Shown here in pieces: positions 33,268-42,424 of a stretch of 64,000 nucleotides of DNA. The stretch comes from JAOUEA01 sp963762075 (GTDB lineage Bacteria > Actinomycetota > UBA4738 > HRBIN12): contig CAVXJC010000005.1 in the NCBI GenBank assembly GCA_963762075.1, positions 62,001 to 126,000 on the forward strand. The letters run 5' to 3'. The notes beneath the pieces are model-generated. The model had not been told where the DNA came from. It saw only the letters and a program-made list of their open reading frames with translations, and did not search any database. The translations under genes were made by a program, and so were the position numbers. The first letter of the stretch is position 1. The number at the start of each line of letters is the position of its first letter.

Positions 33268-34644
33268 TCAGTGCTCGACAGCCCATTCGTCGAGCAGGCG
33301 GTAGGCCTCGTCCTCGGCGATGGGGCCGCGATCGAGGCGGAGCTCCATGAGGAACTCGAGCGCTTGGCCGACCTTCGGACCGGGCTCGAGGCCGAGGTGG
33401 TCCATGACCTGCTTCCCGTCGAGAGGCGGACGCAGGGCGTCGAGGTTCTCCTGCTCGGCGAGGCGGGCGATGCGCTCTTCGAGATCGTCCTGCAGCGCCT
33501 GGAACTTCGCGGCGCGGCGCTCGTTGCGTGTCGTGACGTCGGCGCGCGTGAGCTGGTTCAACTTGTCGAGCAGCGGCCCGGCATCGCGGACGTACCGACG
33601 CACGGCGGCGTCGCTCCAGCCGTCGCCGTATCCGTGGAATCGCAGGTGCATCTCGACGAGCTTGCGCACGTCGTCGATCACGTGGTTCGGGTAGCGAAGG
33701 TCGCGCAACCTCTTCTCGGCCATGCGCGCGCCAACGACCTCGTGGTGATGGAACTGCACCCCCTCGGGCGTGATCTGGCGCGTGGAGGGCTTTCCGATGT
33801 CATGCAGGAGGGCCGCGAGGCGCAGCACCGGGTCGGGTTCACAGGCTTCGACGACCGCGTACGTGTGCGCCAGCACGTCCTTGTGGCGATGCACCGGATC
33901 CTGCTCGAGCTCGAGCGCGGCGAGCTCAGGGATGATGGCCTCGGCGAGGCCGGTCGCGACGAGGATCGAGAGTCCCCTCGTTACCTGCTCCCCCACCAGC
34001 AGCTTGTCGAGCTCACCCGCGATGCGCTCCGCCGACACGATGTCGAGACGTTCGCGCATCGCTCGCAACGCCGACGTGACGCGACCAGTAGGGACGACGC
34101 CGAGCTGCGACACGAATCGGGCGGCTCGCACCATGCGCAGCGGGTCGTCGGTGAACGAGACTTCGGGCTCGAGCGGTGTGTCGAGCACCTTGAGGGCGAG
34201 ATGACGCATGCCTCCGTACGGGTCGATGAGCTCACCATCGGGGAGACCCACGGCCATGGCGTTGATCGTGAAGTCGCGCCGCGACAGGTCGGTCGTGATG
34301 TCGTCGCCGAAGGTGACCGCCGGCTTGCGATGTTCCTGGAAGTACGCCTCCTGGCGGAAGGTCGTGATCTCGAGGAGCTGGCCGTCCCTGAGTGCACCGA
34401 CCGTTCCGAACTTCACACCCACGAGGTACCGGCGTTCCGCCCAGCCCTGGAGCAAGCGCGTGGTCTGTTCTGGGTGGGCGCTGGTGGCGAAGTCGAGGTC
34501 GCGCCCTGCGCGGGCGAGCATCATGTCCCGCACGCTGCCACCCACGAGGTAGAGCTCATGGCCCGCATCCGCGAACCGCAGACCGAGCTCCTTGGCGATC
34601 GAAGGAACATCGAGCACGGCGCCCGAAGGGGTCTGATCGGCCAT
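33268..34644 (-). CDS. cca: CCA tRNA nucleotidyltransferase with HD domain
   Basis: 458 aa. Adds or repairs the 3' CCA end of tRNAs. The nucleotidyltransferase head has YLVGGSVRDMMLARAGRDLDFATSA (the GS and DxD elements) and LSRRDFTINAMAV; the flexible neck follows with DDPLRMVRAARFVSQLG. A C-terminal HD domain has LAALLHDIGKPSTR. It is the counterpart of mycobacterial pcnA, which opens the same conserved block. ATG 34644 lies 10 nt after TAAGCT (34655-34660, minus strand). Confidence 0.95.
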   Translation of the reverse strand: MADQTPSGAVLDVPSIAKELGLRFADAGHELYLVGGSVRDMMLARAGRDLDFATSAHPEQTTRLLQGWAERRYLVGVKFGTVGALRDGQLLEITTFRQEAYFQEHRKPAVTFGDDITTDLSRRDFTINAMAVGLPDGELIDPYGGMRHLALKVLDTPLEPEVSFTDDPLRMVRAARFVSQLGVVPTGRVTSALRAMRERLDIVSAERIAGELDKLLVGEQVTRGLSILVATGLAEAIIPELAALELEQDPVHRHKDVLAHTYAVVEACEPDPVLRLAALLHDIGKPSTRQITPEGVQFHHHEVVGARMAEKRLRDLRYPNHVIDDVRKLVEMHLRFHGYGDGWSDAAVRRYVRDAGPLLDKLNQLTRADVTTRNERRAAKFQALQDDLEERIARLAEQENLDALRPPLDGKQVMDHLGLEPGPKVGQALEFLMELRLDRGPIAEDEAYRLLDEWAVEH

Positions 34645-34714
34645 GGCGTGTGCGAGCTTACCCGTCGATGTGCGCGTCGCGGACCCACGACGACCGCGTT
34701 ACCGTGGAGCCCCC

Positions 34715-35107
34715 ATGCCCACCTGGCTCGGCTTCATCTGGACCTTGCCGAACACCGTGATCGGCATCGTGCTCGGACTGTTCACCTTCCAGTGGCCGAC
34801 GGTGCGCGACGGGGCGCTGATCTTCGACAAGGCCCCACGGGGACTCACGTGGCTGATGCCGCGCATGCGGCGCTCGGCCATGACGGTGGGGTTCGTGATC
34901 TTGTCCGCCGAGCCTGTGACCGGGCGGCTGCTCGCGCACGAGCGGTGGCATATCAAGCAGTTCTGCGCGTGGGGACCGCTGTTCATCCCGGTCTATTTCC
35001 TGCTCGCGATCGGGTTCGGATACCGGCGGCATCCCATGGAGGTCCGGGCGCAGATCGCAGCCGGGGAACGCCCCCCGGTGCGCCCCGACGGGGCGGCTCG
35101 GCGCTAG
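34715..35107 (+). CDS. Small membrane protein with HExxH motif, unknown
   Basis: 130 aa. Two to three hydrophobic segments surround HERWH at residues 75-79 and a later RHPMEVRAQ, whose Glu109 could be a third metal ligand. The pattern 'HExxH...WGPLFIPVY...HPxExxA' recurs in short uncharacterised proteins; a minimal zinc protease-like site in the membrane is possible, but activity is not shown. ATG 34715 lies 9 nt after TACCGT (34700-34705). Its stop overlaps the end of pilT by 4 bp, tail to tail. Confidence 0.65.
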   Translation: MPTWLGFIWTLPNTVIGIVLGLFTFQWPTVRDGALIFDKAPRGLTWLMPRMRRSAMTVGFVILSAEPVTGRLLAHERWHIKQFCAWGPLFIPVYFLLAIGFGYRRHPMEVRAQIAAGERPPVRPDGAARR

Positions 35108-36210
35108 AAGGGAAGCCCTCCCTCGCTGCCGCCGGCCGACAGCCGGTCGAGCACGCCGCCCATCTGCAGGTCGAAGTCGTGCGGGTTCGTGGCGGCCCGA
35201 CGGGCATCCTCCTCCGTGACCAGACCTTCCTTGGCGAGCTGCACGAGCGACTGATCGAAGGTCTGCATGCCGTAGAACTCTCCCTCGGCGATCACGTCGA
35301 TGATCTGATCGGTGGTGTCGGGATCGACGATGCGGTCGAACACGCGCCCGGTGTTGATCAGCACCTCGACCGCCGGCACACGACCCTTGCCGTCGGCCTT
35401 GGAGACCAGCCGCTGCGACACGATCCCCCTGAGCGAACCGGCGAACGACGAGCGCACCTCACGTTGCTGCTGCGGCGGGAAGAGGTCGAGCACGCGATTG
35501 ATGGTCTCCATGCAGTCGATCGTGTGCAGGGTGGAGATGACGAGGTGGCCTGTCTCCGCCGCCTGGATCGCCGACATCGCCGACTCGCCGTCGCGGATCT
35601 CACCGAGGAAGATCACGTCGGGGTCCTGGCGGATCACGTGACGCAGCGCGTTCGCGTACGAGTCGGTGTCGATGCCGATCTCGCGCTGCTGCACGATGGA
35701 GAGAACGTCGTCGTGCATCACCTCGATCGGATCCTCGATCGTGACGATGTGCGCCCGCCGGTTGCGATTGATGTGCCCGATCATCGAGGCGATCGTCGTC
35801 GTCTTGCCGGTACCGGTCGGCCCCGTCACGAGCACGAGCCCACGGGGCGCATCGGCCAGCGAGGTCATCACCCGGGGCATGCGGAGCTCGTCGAACGTCG
35901 GCACATCGCTCCGCACGCGTCTGATCGCAAGTCCGACCAGGCCCCGCTGGCGGAACACGTTCACACGGAAGCGCCCGACCCCGGTGAGCGTGTACCCCAG
36001 GTCCGCCTCACTCGTATCGGCGAATTCGTGCTTCTTGTGATCCGACATCAGCGACGACGCAGCAGTCTCCGTGTCGATCGATGACAGCGCGTCGAACTCG
36101 CAGGGCACGAGGTGACCATCGATCCGCACGAAGGGCACGTTCCCGACCTTCAGGTGCAAGTCACTCGCGCCCCGCTCGACCGCGTACCGGAGCAGGGCAT
36201 TGACATCCAT
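35104..36210 (-). CDS. pilT: PilT-like type IV pilus retraction ATPase
   Basis: 368 aa from ATG 36210. MDVNALLRYAVERGASDLHLKVG is the normal PilT start, followed by the Walker A LVTGPTGTGKTTTIASM, the Asp box with VTIEDPIEV, Walker B IFLGEIRD and the His box GHLVISTLHT. The C-terminus (YGMQTFDQSLVQLAKEG) is also typical. No other pilus gene is in the window, so it is either an orphan or serves a pilus coded elsewhere. It lies opposite the envelope block. Confidence 0.92.
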   Translation of the reverse strand: MDVNALLRYAVERGASDLHLKVGNVPFVRIDGHLVPCEFDALSSIDTETAASSLMSDHKKHEFADTSEADLGYTLTGVGRFRVNVFRQRGLVGLAIRRVRSDVPTFDELRMPRVMTSLADAPRGLVLVTGPTGTGKTTTIASMIGHINRNRRAHIVTIEDPIEVMHDDVLSIVQQREIGIDTDSYANALRHVIRQDPDVIFLGEIRDGESAMSAIQAAETGHLVISTLHTIDCMETINRVLDLFPPQQQREVRSSFAGSLRGIVSQRLVSKADGKGRVPAVEVLINTGRVFDRIVDPDTTDQIIDVIAEGEFYGMQTFDQSLVQLAKEGLVTEEDARRAATNPHDFDLQMGGVLDRLSAGGSEGGLPF

Positions 36211-36310
36211 CGCCGACGGCGACCTCCGTTCGGCCCGCGACGTTCGCCGACCACGTGATTCCATCGGTCCGAGCACCAGCGCACCTGAGGGCTCGGGCTA
36301 GGATTCTCGA

Positions 36311-36889
36311 GTGACCGACGAGCCCACATCGGACGGGCAGGAACCTCGGAAGCGTCGTCGCCGCAGGCGGCACAAGCCATCGAGCACCACCGCAGCGCCT
36401 GCCACCGGAGGCAAGAAGACGGCGCCGGAGAAGAAGAAGCCTTCTGCACGCCGGCGACGCGGGCCGCCGGTGCAGCGAGAGGTCTCGGCCGGGGGTGTCG
36501 TCTACCGTCGCGTGGACCACGACATCGAGGTCGTGCTCGCATCGAGGCGCACCAGGCGAGGCGACATCGCGTGGGGGCTCGCGAAGGGCGGCATCGAGGA
36601 CACTGAATCACTCGAGGACGCGGCCGTGCGCGAGGTGCTGGAGGAAACCGGCTACACCGCGGAGATCGAAGCATCGCTCGGCGACACCCGTTACTTCTAC
36701 GTCTGGGAAGACACACGCATCAGCAAGACCGTGCACTTCTTCTTGATGCGATGCACCGGTGGCGACCCAGAGAACCGCGACGACGAGATGGAGGAGATCC
36801 GCTGGTTCCCTCTGCAGCGCGCACTCAAGCGGGCCGCCTACCGGGGTGAGCGCGAGGTGCTCGCGCGGGCGGCCGAGATGCTGGAGTGA
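36311..36889 (+). CDS. NUDIX hydrolase (MutT4-like by position)
   Basis: 192 aa. A basic, disordered N-terminus of about 55 residues (RKRRRRRRHK and KKKPSARRRRG) precedes the NUDIX fold. The NUDIX box, GGIEDTESLEDAAVREVLEE plus TGY, has all metal-binding Glu residues. QREVSAGGVVYRR begins the fold. Substrate unknown; the mycobacterial gene in the same place is mutT4. GTG 36311 lies 6 nt after TAGGAT (36299-36304), implying a leaderless message. Its stop overlaps the next gene by 4 bp. Confidence 0.92.
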   Translation: MTDEPTSDGQEPRKRRRRRRHKPSSTTAAPATGGKKTAPEKKKPSARRRRGPPVQREVSAGGVVYRRVDHDIEVVLASRRTRRGDIAWGLAKGGIEDTESLEDAAVREVLEETGYTAEIEASLGDTRYFYVWEDTRISKTVHFFLMRCTGGDPENRDDEMEEIRWFPLQRALKRAAYRGEREVLARAAEMLE

Positions 36890-37683
36890 GCACCCTGGTC
36901 GCGACCGACCACGTGCTCACGCTGGCCGACGCGCTGCTGGGCATCGTCATCGGGCTCGTGTCGGGCGTGCTCTCGGGACTGTTCGGCGTGGGCGGCGGCA
37001 TCGTGATGACACCGGGCTTGCAGGTCGTGCTCGGGGCTCCACCGATCGTCGCGCTCGCGACGCCGCTTCCGGTTATCTTGCCCACGGCGCTCACCGGAGC
37101 GAACTCCTACCGCCAGGCCGGCGAGCTCGACCACCGCGCAGCCGGGTGGATGATCGGGCCCGGTGTGATCGCAGCGGTGTGCGGCGCCCTGCTGACGAGT
37201 TATGTCGACACTCACCTGCTGCTGGTGATCACCGCGCTGCTGCTCGCGTACCAGTCCGTGGCCATCGTGCGGGGCCCCCGTCACCTGCGAGCACCCTCGT
37301 TCGTGGCCACCCCCTCGATGTTCATCGGCATCGGGCTCGTGGCGGGGTTCGTCAGCGGGCTGCTCGGCATCGGGGGCGGGCTGGTCATGGTGCCCCTGCT
37401 CGTGGGCTGGCTCGGCATGCCATTGAAACGTGCGCTCGGAACGTCGCTGCTGTCGATCGTCGCCCTCGTCATACCCGGCACAGTCACTCATGCGGCTCTC
37501 GGTCACATCGATTGGACGTTGTTCCTGGTCGTGACGGTCGGGGCCATCCCCGGCGCACGGCTCGGCGCCCGACTGGCACTGGGGGCGCGGGAACGGACCC
37601 TCCGTATCGCAGTGGGCGCCTTCCTGCTCATCGTCTCTGCCGCCTACGGGATCTCCGAGACGATCGAGCTGCTCAGGCGCTGA
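36886..37683 (+). CDS. Sulfite exporter TauE/SafE-family transporter
   Basis: 265 aa with about eight membrane helices in two inverted halves. Each half has the family motif: GLVSGVLSGLFGVGGGIVMTPGL and GLVAGFVSGLLGIGGGLVMVPLL. PVILPTALTGANSYRQAGELDHRAA is also typical. Members move sulfur-containing anions, but some have other substrates. GTG 36886 overlaps the NUDIX stop. It is an insertion relative to the mycobacterial block. Confidence 0.93.
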   Translation: MSTLVATDHVLTLADALLGIVIGLVSGVLSGLFGVGGGIVMTPGLQVVLGAPPIVALATPLPVILPTALTGANSYRQAGELDHRAAGWMIGPGVIAAVCGALLTSYVDTHLLLVITALLLAYQSVAIVRGPRHLRAPSFVATPSMFIGIGLVAGFVSGLLGIGGGLVMVPLLVGWLGMPLKRALGTSLLSIVALVIPGTVTHAALGHIDWTLFLVVTVGAIPGARLGARLALGARERTLRIAVGAFLLIVSAAYGISETIELLRR

Positions 37684-37711
37684 ACCGCCCGGCACTACGA
37701 TGGGGCTCGCC

Positions 37712-39769
37712 ATGAGCATCTCTCGCGCCGGTGGCGCAATGTTCGCCTTCGTGCTGGTCGCAGCCTCGACCCTGCTCTCCTCGCCAGTGGCGCTGGCTCA
37801 GGAGCCGGTTGTCGTGATGACGCTCCAGGCACAGACCCCTTTCACCACAGTCGAAGAGCCCGTGGGCACGATCAAGTTCGTCGCGGAGAACCTCGGCGAC
37901 ACCGCGCTCGAGGATCTATCGGTCGGGCTCAGCATCGGCTCCGCCATCAGGTCTCGGGGAACGTTCGTATCCTCACTCGTCGAAGGGCCCGGTGAGACGC
38001 CGATCTCGGTGGTCGCGCGCTCGCAGACCGGTGCGCTCGAGCCAGGCGTGGCCCGTGAGTTCAGCGCCTCGGTCGATATGAGCGAGCTCGACGAAGTGAG
38101 CAAGATCGACTCGGCGATCTATCCCGCCCGCGTCGATCTGCGTGCCGGCGGCATCCGCGTCGGCTACGTCGATACGCCGCTGATCAACCTCGTGCGCACT
38201 CCCGACGTTCCGATCGACTTCGCCTGGTGGGTCGAGCTCGATGCACCGGTCGCGATGGATCCCCAGGGTCTGCTCATCGACCCGGCGTTCGAGTCAGCGA
38301 TCGCCCCCGGCGGTGGGCTGGGCCAGCAGATCCAGGCGCTCGAGAGTGCGGTCGCTCCGGACGACGGAGTCGCGACGGTGAACCTCGTGATCGTTCCGGC
38401 GGTGATCGACCAGCTCGCTCGCATGGCCGACGGATACGCTCGCTCGGCGGGAGATCCCGTCCCCGCCGACGAGCGCCCCGCCTCCGATGCCGCCGCCCTG
38501 CTCGCGAAGCTGCGCGATCTGGTGGAAGACCCCGACGTGCATGTCGTCGTCGCACCGTTCTCCGCGCCGCTGCTTCCGAGCCTTGCCTCGGGCGGGCTGG
38601 CTGGTGACGTGGATCGACAACAGGACCTCGGTGAGGCCATCGTCGCCGAGCATCTCGGTCTCGACCCTATCGCGATGACCGCTCGCCCACCGCAAGGTGC
38701 GCTCGACGGAGCCAGCCTGCAATGGATCGCTGATCGAGGGTCGACCACGGTTCTCGCTCAGGCCGACACGGTGGACCGCCCTCCTCAGCCGAATGACTTC
38801 GCCCCGCTTCCGACAGCGACGGTCGCGACCGATCAGGGTGCCGTCCTGAGTCTGGTGCTGCCCGACCCGGGCCTGCAGGCCCTGCTGAGCGATCCTCTCC
38901 TGTTGAGCGACCCTGTTCGCGCGAGCCAGGCGATGCTCGGCGAGCTGGCGGCGGTGTGGCGAGAGCAGCCCGTGCCCGGTCCACAGCTCGACGGCACCGA
39001 GACCGTTCGTGGGATCGCCCTCGCACTCCCGGCGACGCTTCCAGCCGAGATGTGGCTCCCGCTCGTTCGGCGGCTAGCGAAAGCGCCGTTCTTGCGCCGC
39101 ACCGACGCGGTCTCGTTCACCGAGCACGTGCACCCGGTGACAGAAGATGCGGAGATCACCCAGTCACTCGCGCGGTTCCCTCGCGACTACGTCGATGACA
39201 TCCGCGAACAACGGCGTAACGTCGCCGCCTACCGCTCGATGCTCGTCGGGTCGAGCACGCAGCCGGACAAGCTCGAGCGAAACCTCCTGTATGCGGAAGC
39301 CGCCCAGTTCGTGAGTGATCCGCTCGCCGGCAGGGCGTGGTACGACCAGGTGACCGCAGCGACCGATGCGATCTTCGAAGCCGTGCTGCCCGATGTCGAG
39401 CAGGAGTTCCTGCTGACCTCGAGTGAGGGCTCGATCCCGTTGCGTATGGGAGATCCTGGTCTGACGCCGCTTACCGTGCAGGTGGTGATGCGCTCGGCGT
39501 CGTTCGAGTTTCCCCAAGGTGCGGAGCAGACGGTGAGGCTCGAAGGCCCGAACGAGATCGTGCAGTTCGGCGTGGTCGCCAAAGCGACCGGCCCGCAGAC
39601 GATAAAGGTGAAGATCAGAGCGCCGTCGGGACGTGATCTCGGAGAGGACCAGAACCTCACGGTGCGCACCACCGCGGTGAACGCTGTGGCGCTGTGGACG
39701 ACGATCGGGGCCGCCGCGGTGTTGCTGTTGCTGTGGTCGAGGAGGTTGGTCCGACGCCCGAGGCCGTAG
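37712..39769 (+). CDS. DUF6049-family exported membrane protein
   Basis: 685 aa. Signal peptide at residues 1-30 (MFAFVLVAASTLLSSPVALA), then a long extracellular part with an Ig-like start (VVVMTLQAQTPFTTVEEPVGTIKFVAENLGD), and one C-terminal membrane helix (ALWTTIGAAAVLLLLW) with a basic tail. It is the positional equivalent of mycobacterial Rv3909 just before murJ, a family thought to act in the cell envelope; its function is unknown. ATG 37712 lies 10 nt after TACGAT (37696-37701), and ATG 37700 overlaps that box, so 37712 is chosen. Confidence 0.8.
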   Translation: MSISRAGGAMFAFVLVAASTLLSSPVALAQEPVVVMTLQAQTPFTTVEEPVGTIKFVAENLGDTALEDLSVGLSIGSAIRSRGTFVSSLVEGPGETPISVVARSQTGALEPGVAREFSASVDMSELDEVSKIDSAIYPARVDLRAGGIRVGYVDTPLINLVRTPDVPIDFAWWVELDAPVAMDPQGLLIDPAFESAIAPGGGLGQQIQALESAVAPDDGVATVNLVIVPAVIDQLARMADGYARSAGDPVPADERPASDAAALLAKLRDLVEDPDVHVVVAPFSAPLLPSLASGGLAGDVDRQQDLGEAIVAEHLGLDPIAMTARPPQGALDGASLQWIADRGSTTVLAQADTVDRPPQPNDFAPLPTATVATDQGAVLSLVLPDPGLQALLSDPLLLSDPVRASQAMLGELAAVWREQPVPGPQLDGTETVRGIALALPATLPAEMWLPLVRRLAKAPFLRRTDAVSFTEHVHPVTEDAEITQSLARFPRDYVDDIREQRRNVAAYRSMLVGSSTQPDKLERNLLYAEAAQFVSDPLAGRAWYDQVTAATDAIFEAVLPDVEQEFLLTSSEGSIPLRMGDPGLTPLTVQVVMRSASFEFPQGAEQTVRLEGPNEIVQFGVVAKATGPQTIKVKIRAPSGRDLGEDQNLTVRTTAVNAVALWTTIGAAAVLLLLWSRRLVRRPRP

Positions 39770-39777
39770 AGCGCTAC

Positions 39778-41379
39778 GTGCGCGATACCGCGCTCATGAC
39801 GGTCGGCACGACGTTGTCGCGCCTCACCGGCTATGTGCGTATCGCCGCCCAGACGGCCGCCCTCGGCGTGACCGTGGGCGCCCTCGGCAATGTGTACGTG
39901 CAGGCGAACACAACGCCCAACATCGTCTACGAGCTGATCCTCGGAGGGGTGCTCACCTCTGTGTTCGTGCCGGTGTTCGTGGACCACCGCAGGGCTCACG
40001 GGCGCGAGGCAGCCTTCGACCTCGGCCGTCGTGTGATGACGCTCGCGCTGGCGCTGCTGCTGCCGTTGGCGATCCTCGGGGTGGTGTTCGCACCGCAGAT
40101 CATGCGGTTGTACCTCGTCGCTTCGGACGCGGCCGACCGCGAAGCACAGATCGAGCTCGGGGTGTTCCTGCTCAGGTGGTTCATGCCTCAGGTCGTGTTC
40201 TACGGGATCGGCGCGATCGCCGGTGGGCTGCTGAACGCGGAAGGGCGCTTCGGCCCCCCGATGTTCGCTCCGATCCTCAACAACGTCGTGGCCATCGGCG
40301 CCTTCGGCGCGTACGCGGTGTTGCACGCGGGCTCCGCTCCCTCGGTCACCGACATCACCGTTGTCGAGAAGACGGTGCTCGGCGCGGGCACGACCCTCGG
40401 CGTCGTGGCCATGACCCTCGCGCTCTGGCCCTCGCTTCGCCGCACCGGATTCCGCTTCAGGCTCACAGGGGGGTGGAGGCACCCGGGCATCAGCCGGGTC
40501 GTGCGCCTCGCGGGATGGGTGCTGCTCTATGTCGCGGCGAACCAGGCGGCGTATCTGGGGATCATCGTGCTCGCCGGCGGGATCGACGGCGAAGCTCGAT
40601 TCCAGATCTACGCCACGGCCTTCATCGTTTTCCTGCTTCCTCACTCGATCTTCGCCGTATCGATATTCACGGCGTTGCTGCCCGCCATGGCCGAACGATG
40701 GGGGTCGGGCGACGTCGACGGGGTTCGCGAACGGTTCTCGCTCGGGCTGCGTGATACGGTCGTGGTGATCGTGCCGGCGGCACTCGCGTTCGTGGCGCTC
40801 GCCGGTCCGATCACCTCGCTGCTGCTCGAGCATGGCGCCGCCGGAGACGCCGACGCGCGTTTGATCGCGCGCACGCTGCAAGGCTTCGCGGTTGGCCTTC
40901 CATTCTTCTCGGCCTTCCAGCTCATCACGCGAACCTTCTACGCGACCCAGGACAGCCGGACCCCCGCGCTCATCAACATCGGGGCCGCGATCGTCATGGT
41001 CGCCGTCGATATCGTGCTCGTGCGCGCGGTCGGATGGGACGTGCCCGGACTCGCACTCGGTCACGCGGCCTCGTACGCCTTCGCCACTGCCGCTGGCCTT
41101 CTGCTGCTCCGCTCGAAGCTCGTCAGCCTCGATGCGCGGCGCATCGGGCGCACGCTCGCGCGCACGATACCCTCGGCGGTCATCACGGCGTTCGCTGCAT
41201 GGGTCGTCGCGGCAGCCGTGAACACAGGCGTCGACACGCACATGGTCGGCTGGCGGCTCCTGCAAGTGGGACTTGCCGTCGTGATCGGGGTTGCGGTCTA
41301 TCTCGGCACGGCGCTCATGTTGGGCGTGGATGAGGTCGATGACGTGGTTGGCGCGGTGCGCAGGAGGTTCCGCGGGTGA
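39778..41379 (+). CDS. murJ: Lipid II flippase MurJ (MviN)
   Basis: About 533 aa with 14 membrane helices. RDTALMTVGTTLSRLTGYVRIA is the usual first helix of MviN proteins, and NIVYELILGGVLTSVFVPVFVDH matches the TM2 region. ALINIGAAIVMVAVDIVLV and QLITRTFYATQDSRTP are further family stretches. It exports lipid II for peptidoglycan. GTG 39778 is chosen by fit to the family; GTG 39733, overlapping the upstream gene, would add 15 residues. The C-terminus lacks the large pseudokinase tail known in mycobacteria. Confidence 0.93.
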   Translation: MRDTALMTVGTTLSRLTGYVRIAAQTAALGVTVGALGNVYVQANTTPNIVYELILGGVLTSVFVPVFVDHRRAHGREAAFDLGRRVMTLALALLLPLAILGVVFAPQIMRLYLVASDAADREAQIELGVFLLRWFMPQVVFYGIGAIAGGLLNAEGRFGPPMFAPILNNVVAIGAFGAYAVLHAGSAPSVTDITVVEKTVLGAGTTLGVVAMTLALWPSLRRTGFRFRLTGGWRHPGISRVVRLAGWVLLYVAANQAAYLGIIVLAGGIDGEARFQIYATAFIVFLLPHSIFAVSIFTALLPAMAERWGSGDVDGVRERFSLGLRDTVVVIVPAALAFVALAGPITSLLLEHGAAGDADARLIARTLQGFAVGLPFFSAFQLITRTFYATQDSRTPALINIGAAIVMVAVDIVLVRAVGWDVPGLALGHAASYAFATAAGLLLLRSKLVSLDARRIGRTLARTIPSAVITAFAAWVVAAAVNTGVDTHMVGWRLLQVGLAVVIGVAVYLGTALMLGVDEVDDVVGAVRRRFRG

Positions 41380-41789
41380 TCGAAACGCACAGGTGGCGCG
41401 GCCAGCAGGGCATGGTCGGAAAGTCGGCGGTGATCTGGCTCCTGATCGCTGCCCTGATCGTCGTGGCCGGTCTCGACGTGGTCTCGATCGGACGGAGCAC
41501 CTTCCGGCTGAGCGAGGTCGCGGCGGACGCCGCGAGGAACGGCACCACCGTGTATCGAAGCGAGGGCCGTAGCGTCACCAAGGCGTGCACGGCTGTGTCG
41601 GAGACCGTGCACGCACTCGAACCGGCCCTGAAGCTCCGGCGCAACGGTTGCCGAGTGGACCCGGAGTCCGGAGGCGTCACGGTGACCCTCAAGGACACCG
41701 CCGACACGATCCTTGCAGGCCGGTTCGGCCTCACCTCCGAGTACGCCGACATCGTCGTGACGGAGACCGCCAGCCCGTCCAACGTGTAG
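41376..41789 (+). CDS. Small single-pass membrane protein (pseudopilin/TadE-like), unknown
   Basis: 137 aa. GTG 41376 overlaps the murJ stop as GTGA. One N-terminal membrane helix (SAVIWLLIAALIVVAGLDVV) is followed by a heptad-like region (FRLSEVAADAARNGTTVYRSEG) and an extracytoplasmic domain with two Cys (KACTA and RNGCRV) that could form a disulfide. This resembles TadE/pseudopilin architecture in outline only. Placed between murJ and the ECF sigma gene, it is not part of the mycobacterial version of this block. Confidence 0.7.
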   Translation: MIETHRWRGQQGMVGKSAVIWLLIAALIVVAGLDVVSIGRSTFRLSEVAADAARNGTTVYRSEGRSVTKACTAVSETVHALEPALKLRRNGCRVDPESGGVTVTLKDTADTILAGRFGLTSEYADIVVTETASPSNV

Positions 41790-41800
41790 CGTTCGAGGAC

Positions 41801-42424
41801 GTGACCGAGCCCGCGTCCGAGCCCGACGAAGATCTCGTCCGGCGCTTCAAGGCAGGCGACACCGACGCCTTCACGACCCTGGTCCAACGTCACCAGCAGC
41901 GTGTCTTCTCGGTGTGCATGCGGATCCTCGGTGACACGGAGGCCGCCGCAGATGTGGCCCAGGACACGTTCATCACCGTGTTGCGGAAGATCGAAGGGTT
42001 CCGCGGCGACTCGGCCTTCACCACCTGGCTTCATCGGGTCGCTGTGAACGCCTGTTACGACGAGCTCCGGCGCAAGCGTCGACGGCCGATGCTGCACGTC
42101 GTGGCGGAAGGCGACCGCGAGTACGAGCCCGGACCGCCCGTCGTCGATCACGCCGACGATGTTGCCGGCGAAAGAGACGCAGCGTGGGCGCTCGCCCGCA
42201 TCTCCGAGGAGTTCCGGGTGGCCGTGGTGCTTGCCGACGTGCACGACATGGCCTACGAGCAGATCGCCCAAGTCCTCGAGGTGCCGATCGGCACCGTGAA
42301 GTCCAGGGTGCATCGGGGTCGTCTCGCGCTGGCGAACGTCATGGGTCTCGATCCACGTCGCCTCGAGCACGGCCTCGCCGGGGAACCCGGTGGCGAGTCG
42401 AGAGCGTCGGAGCTGGAACCGTGA
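41801..42424 (+). CDS. ECF RNA polymerase sigma factor (SigM-like by position)
   Basis: 207 aa. Region 2: LVRRFKAGDTDAFTTLVQRHQQRVFSVCMRILGD with DVAQDTFITVLRKIEGFRG and the -10 recognition helix FTTWLHRVAVNACYDELRR. Region 4: EEFRVAVVLADVHDMAYEQIAQVLEVPIGTVKSRVHRGR. GTG 41801 gives the usual start; no better start is near. It stands between murJ and a ZAS anti-sigma gene followed by trxB/trxA, as mycobacterial sigM, so it may respond to redox or envelope stress. Confidence 0.93.
   Translation: MTEPASEPDEDLVRRFKAGDTDAFTTLVQRHQQRVFSVCMRILGDTEAAADVAQDTFITVLRKIEGFRGDSAFTTWLHRVAVNACYDELRRKRRRPMLHVVAEGDREYEPGPPVVDHADDVAGERDAAWALARISEEFRVAVVLADVHDMAYEQIAQVLEVPIGTVKSRVHRGRLALANVMGLDPRRLEHGLAGEPGGESRASELEP

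Noticed and set aside
33271..36084. A 937-codon plus-strand open frame opposite cca and pilT
   Set aside because: It is antisense to two clear genes; long antisense frames are expected at high GC, and its His/Arg/Glu-rich product has no family motif.
39229..41265. A 678-codon minus-strand open frame opposite DUF6049 and murJ
   Set aside because: Low-complexity charged product, opposite two well-supported genes.
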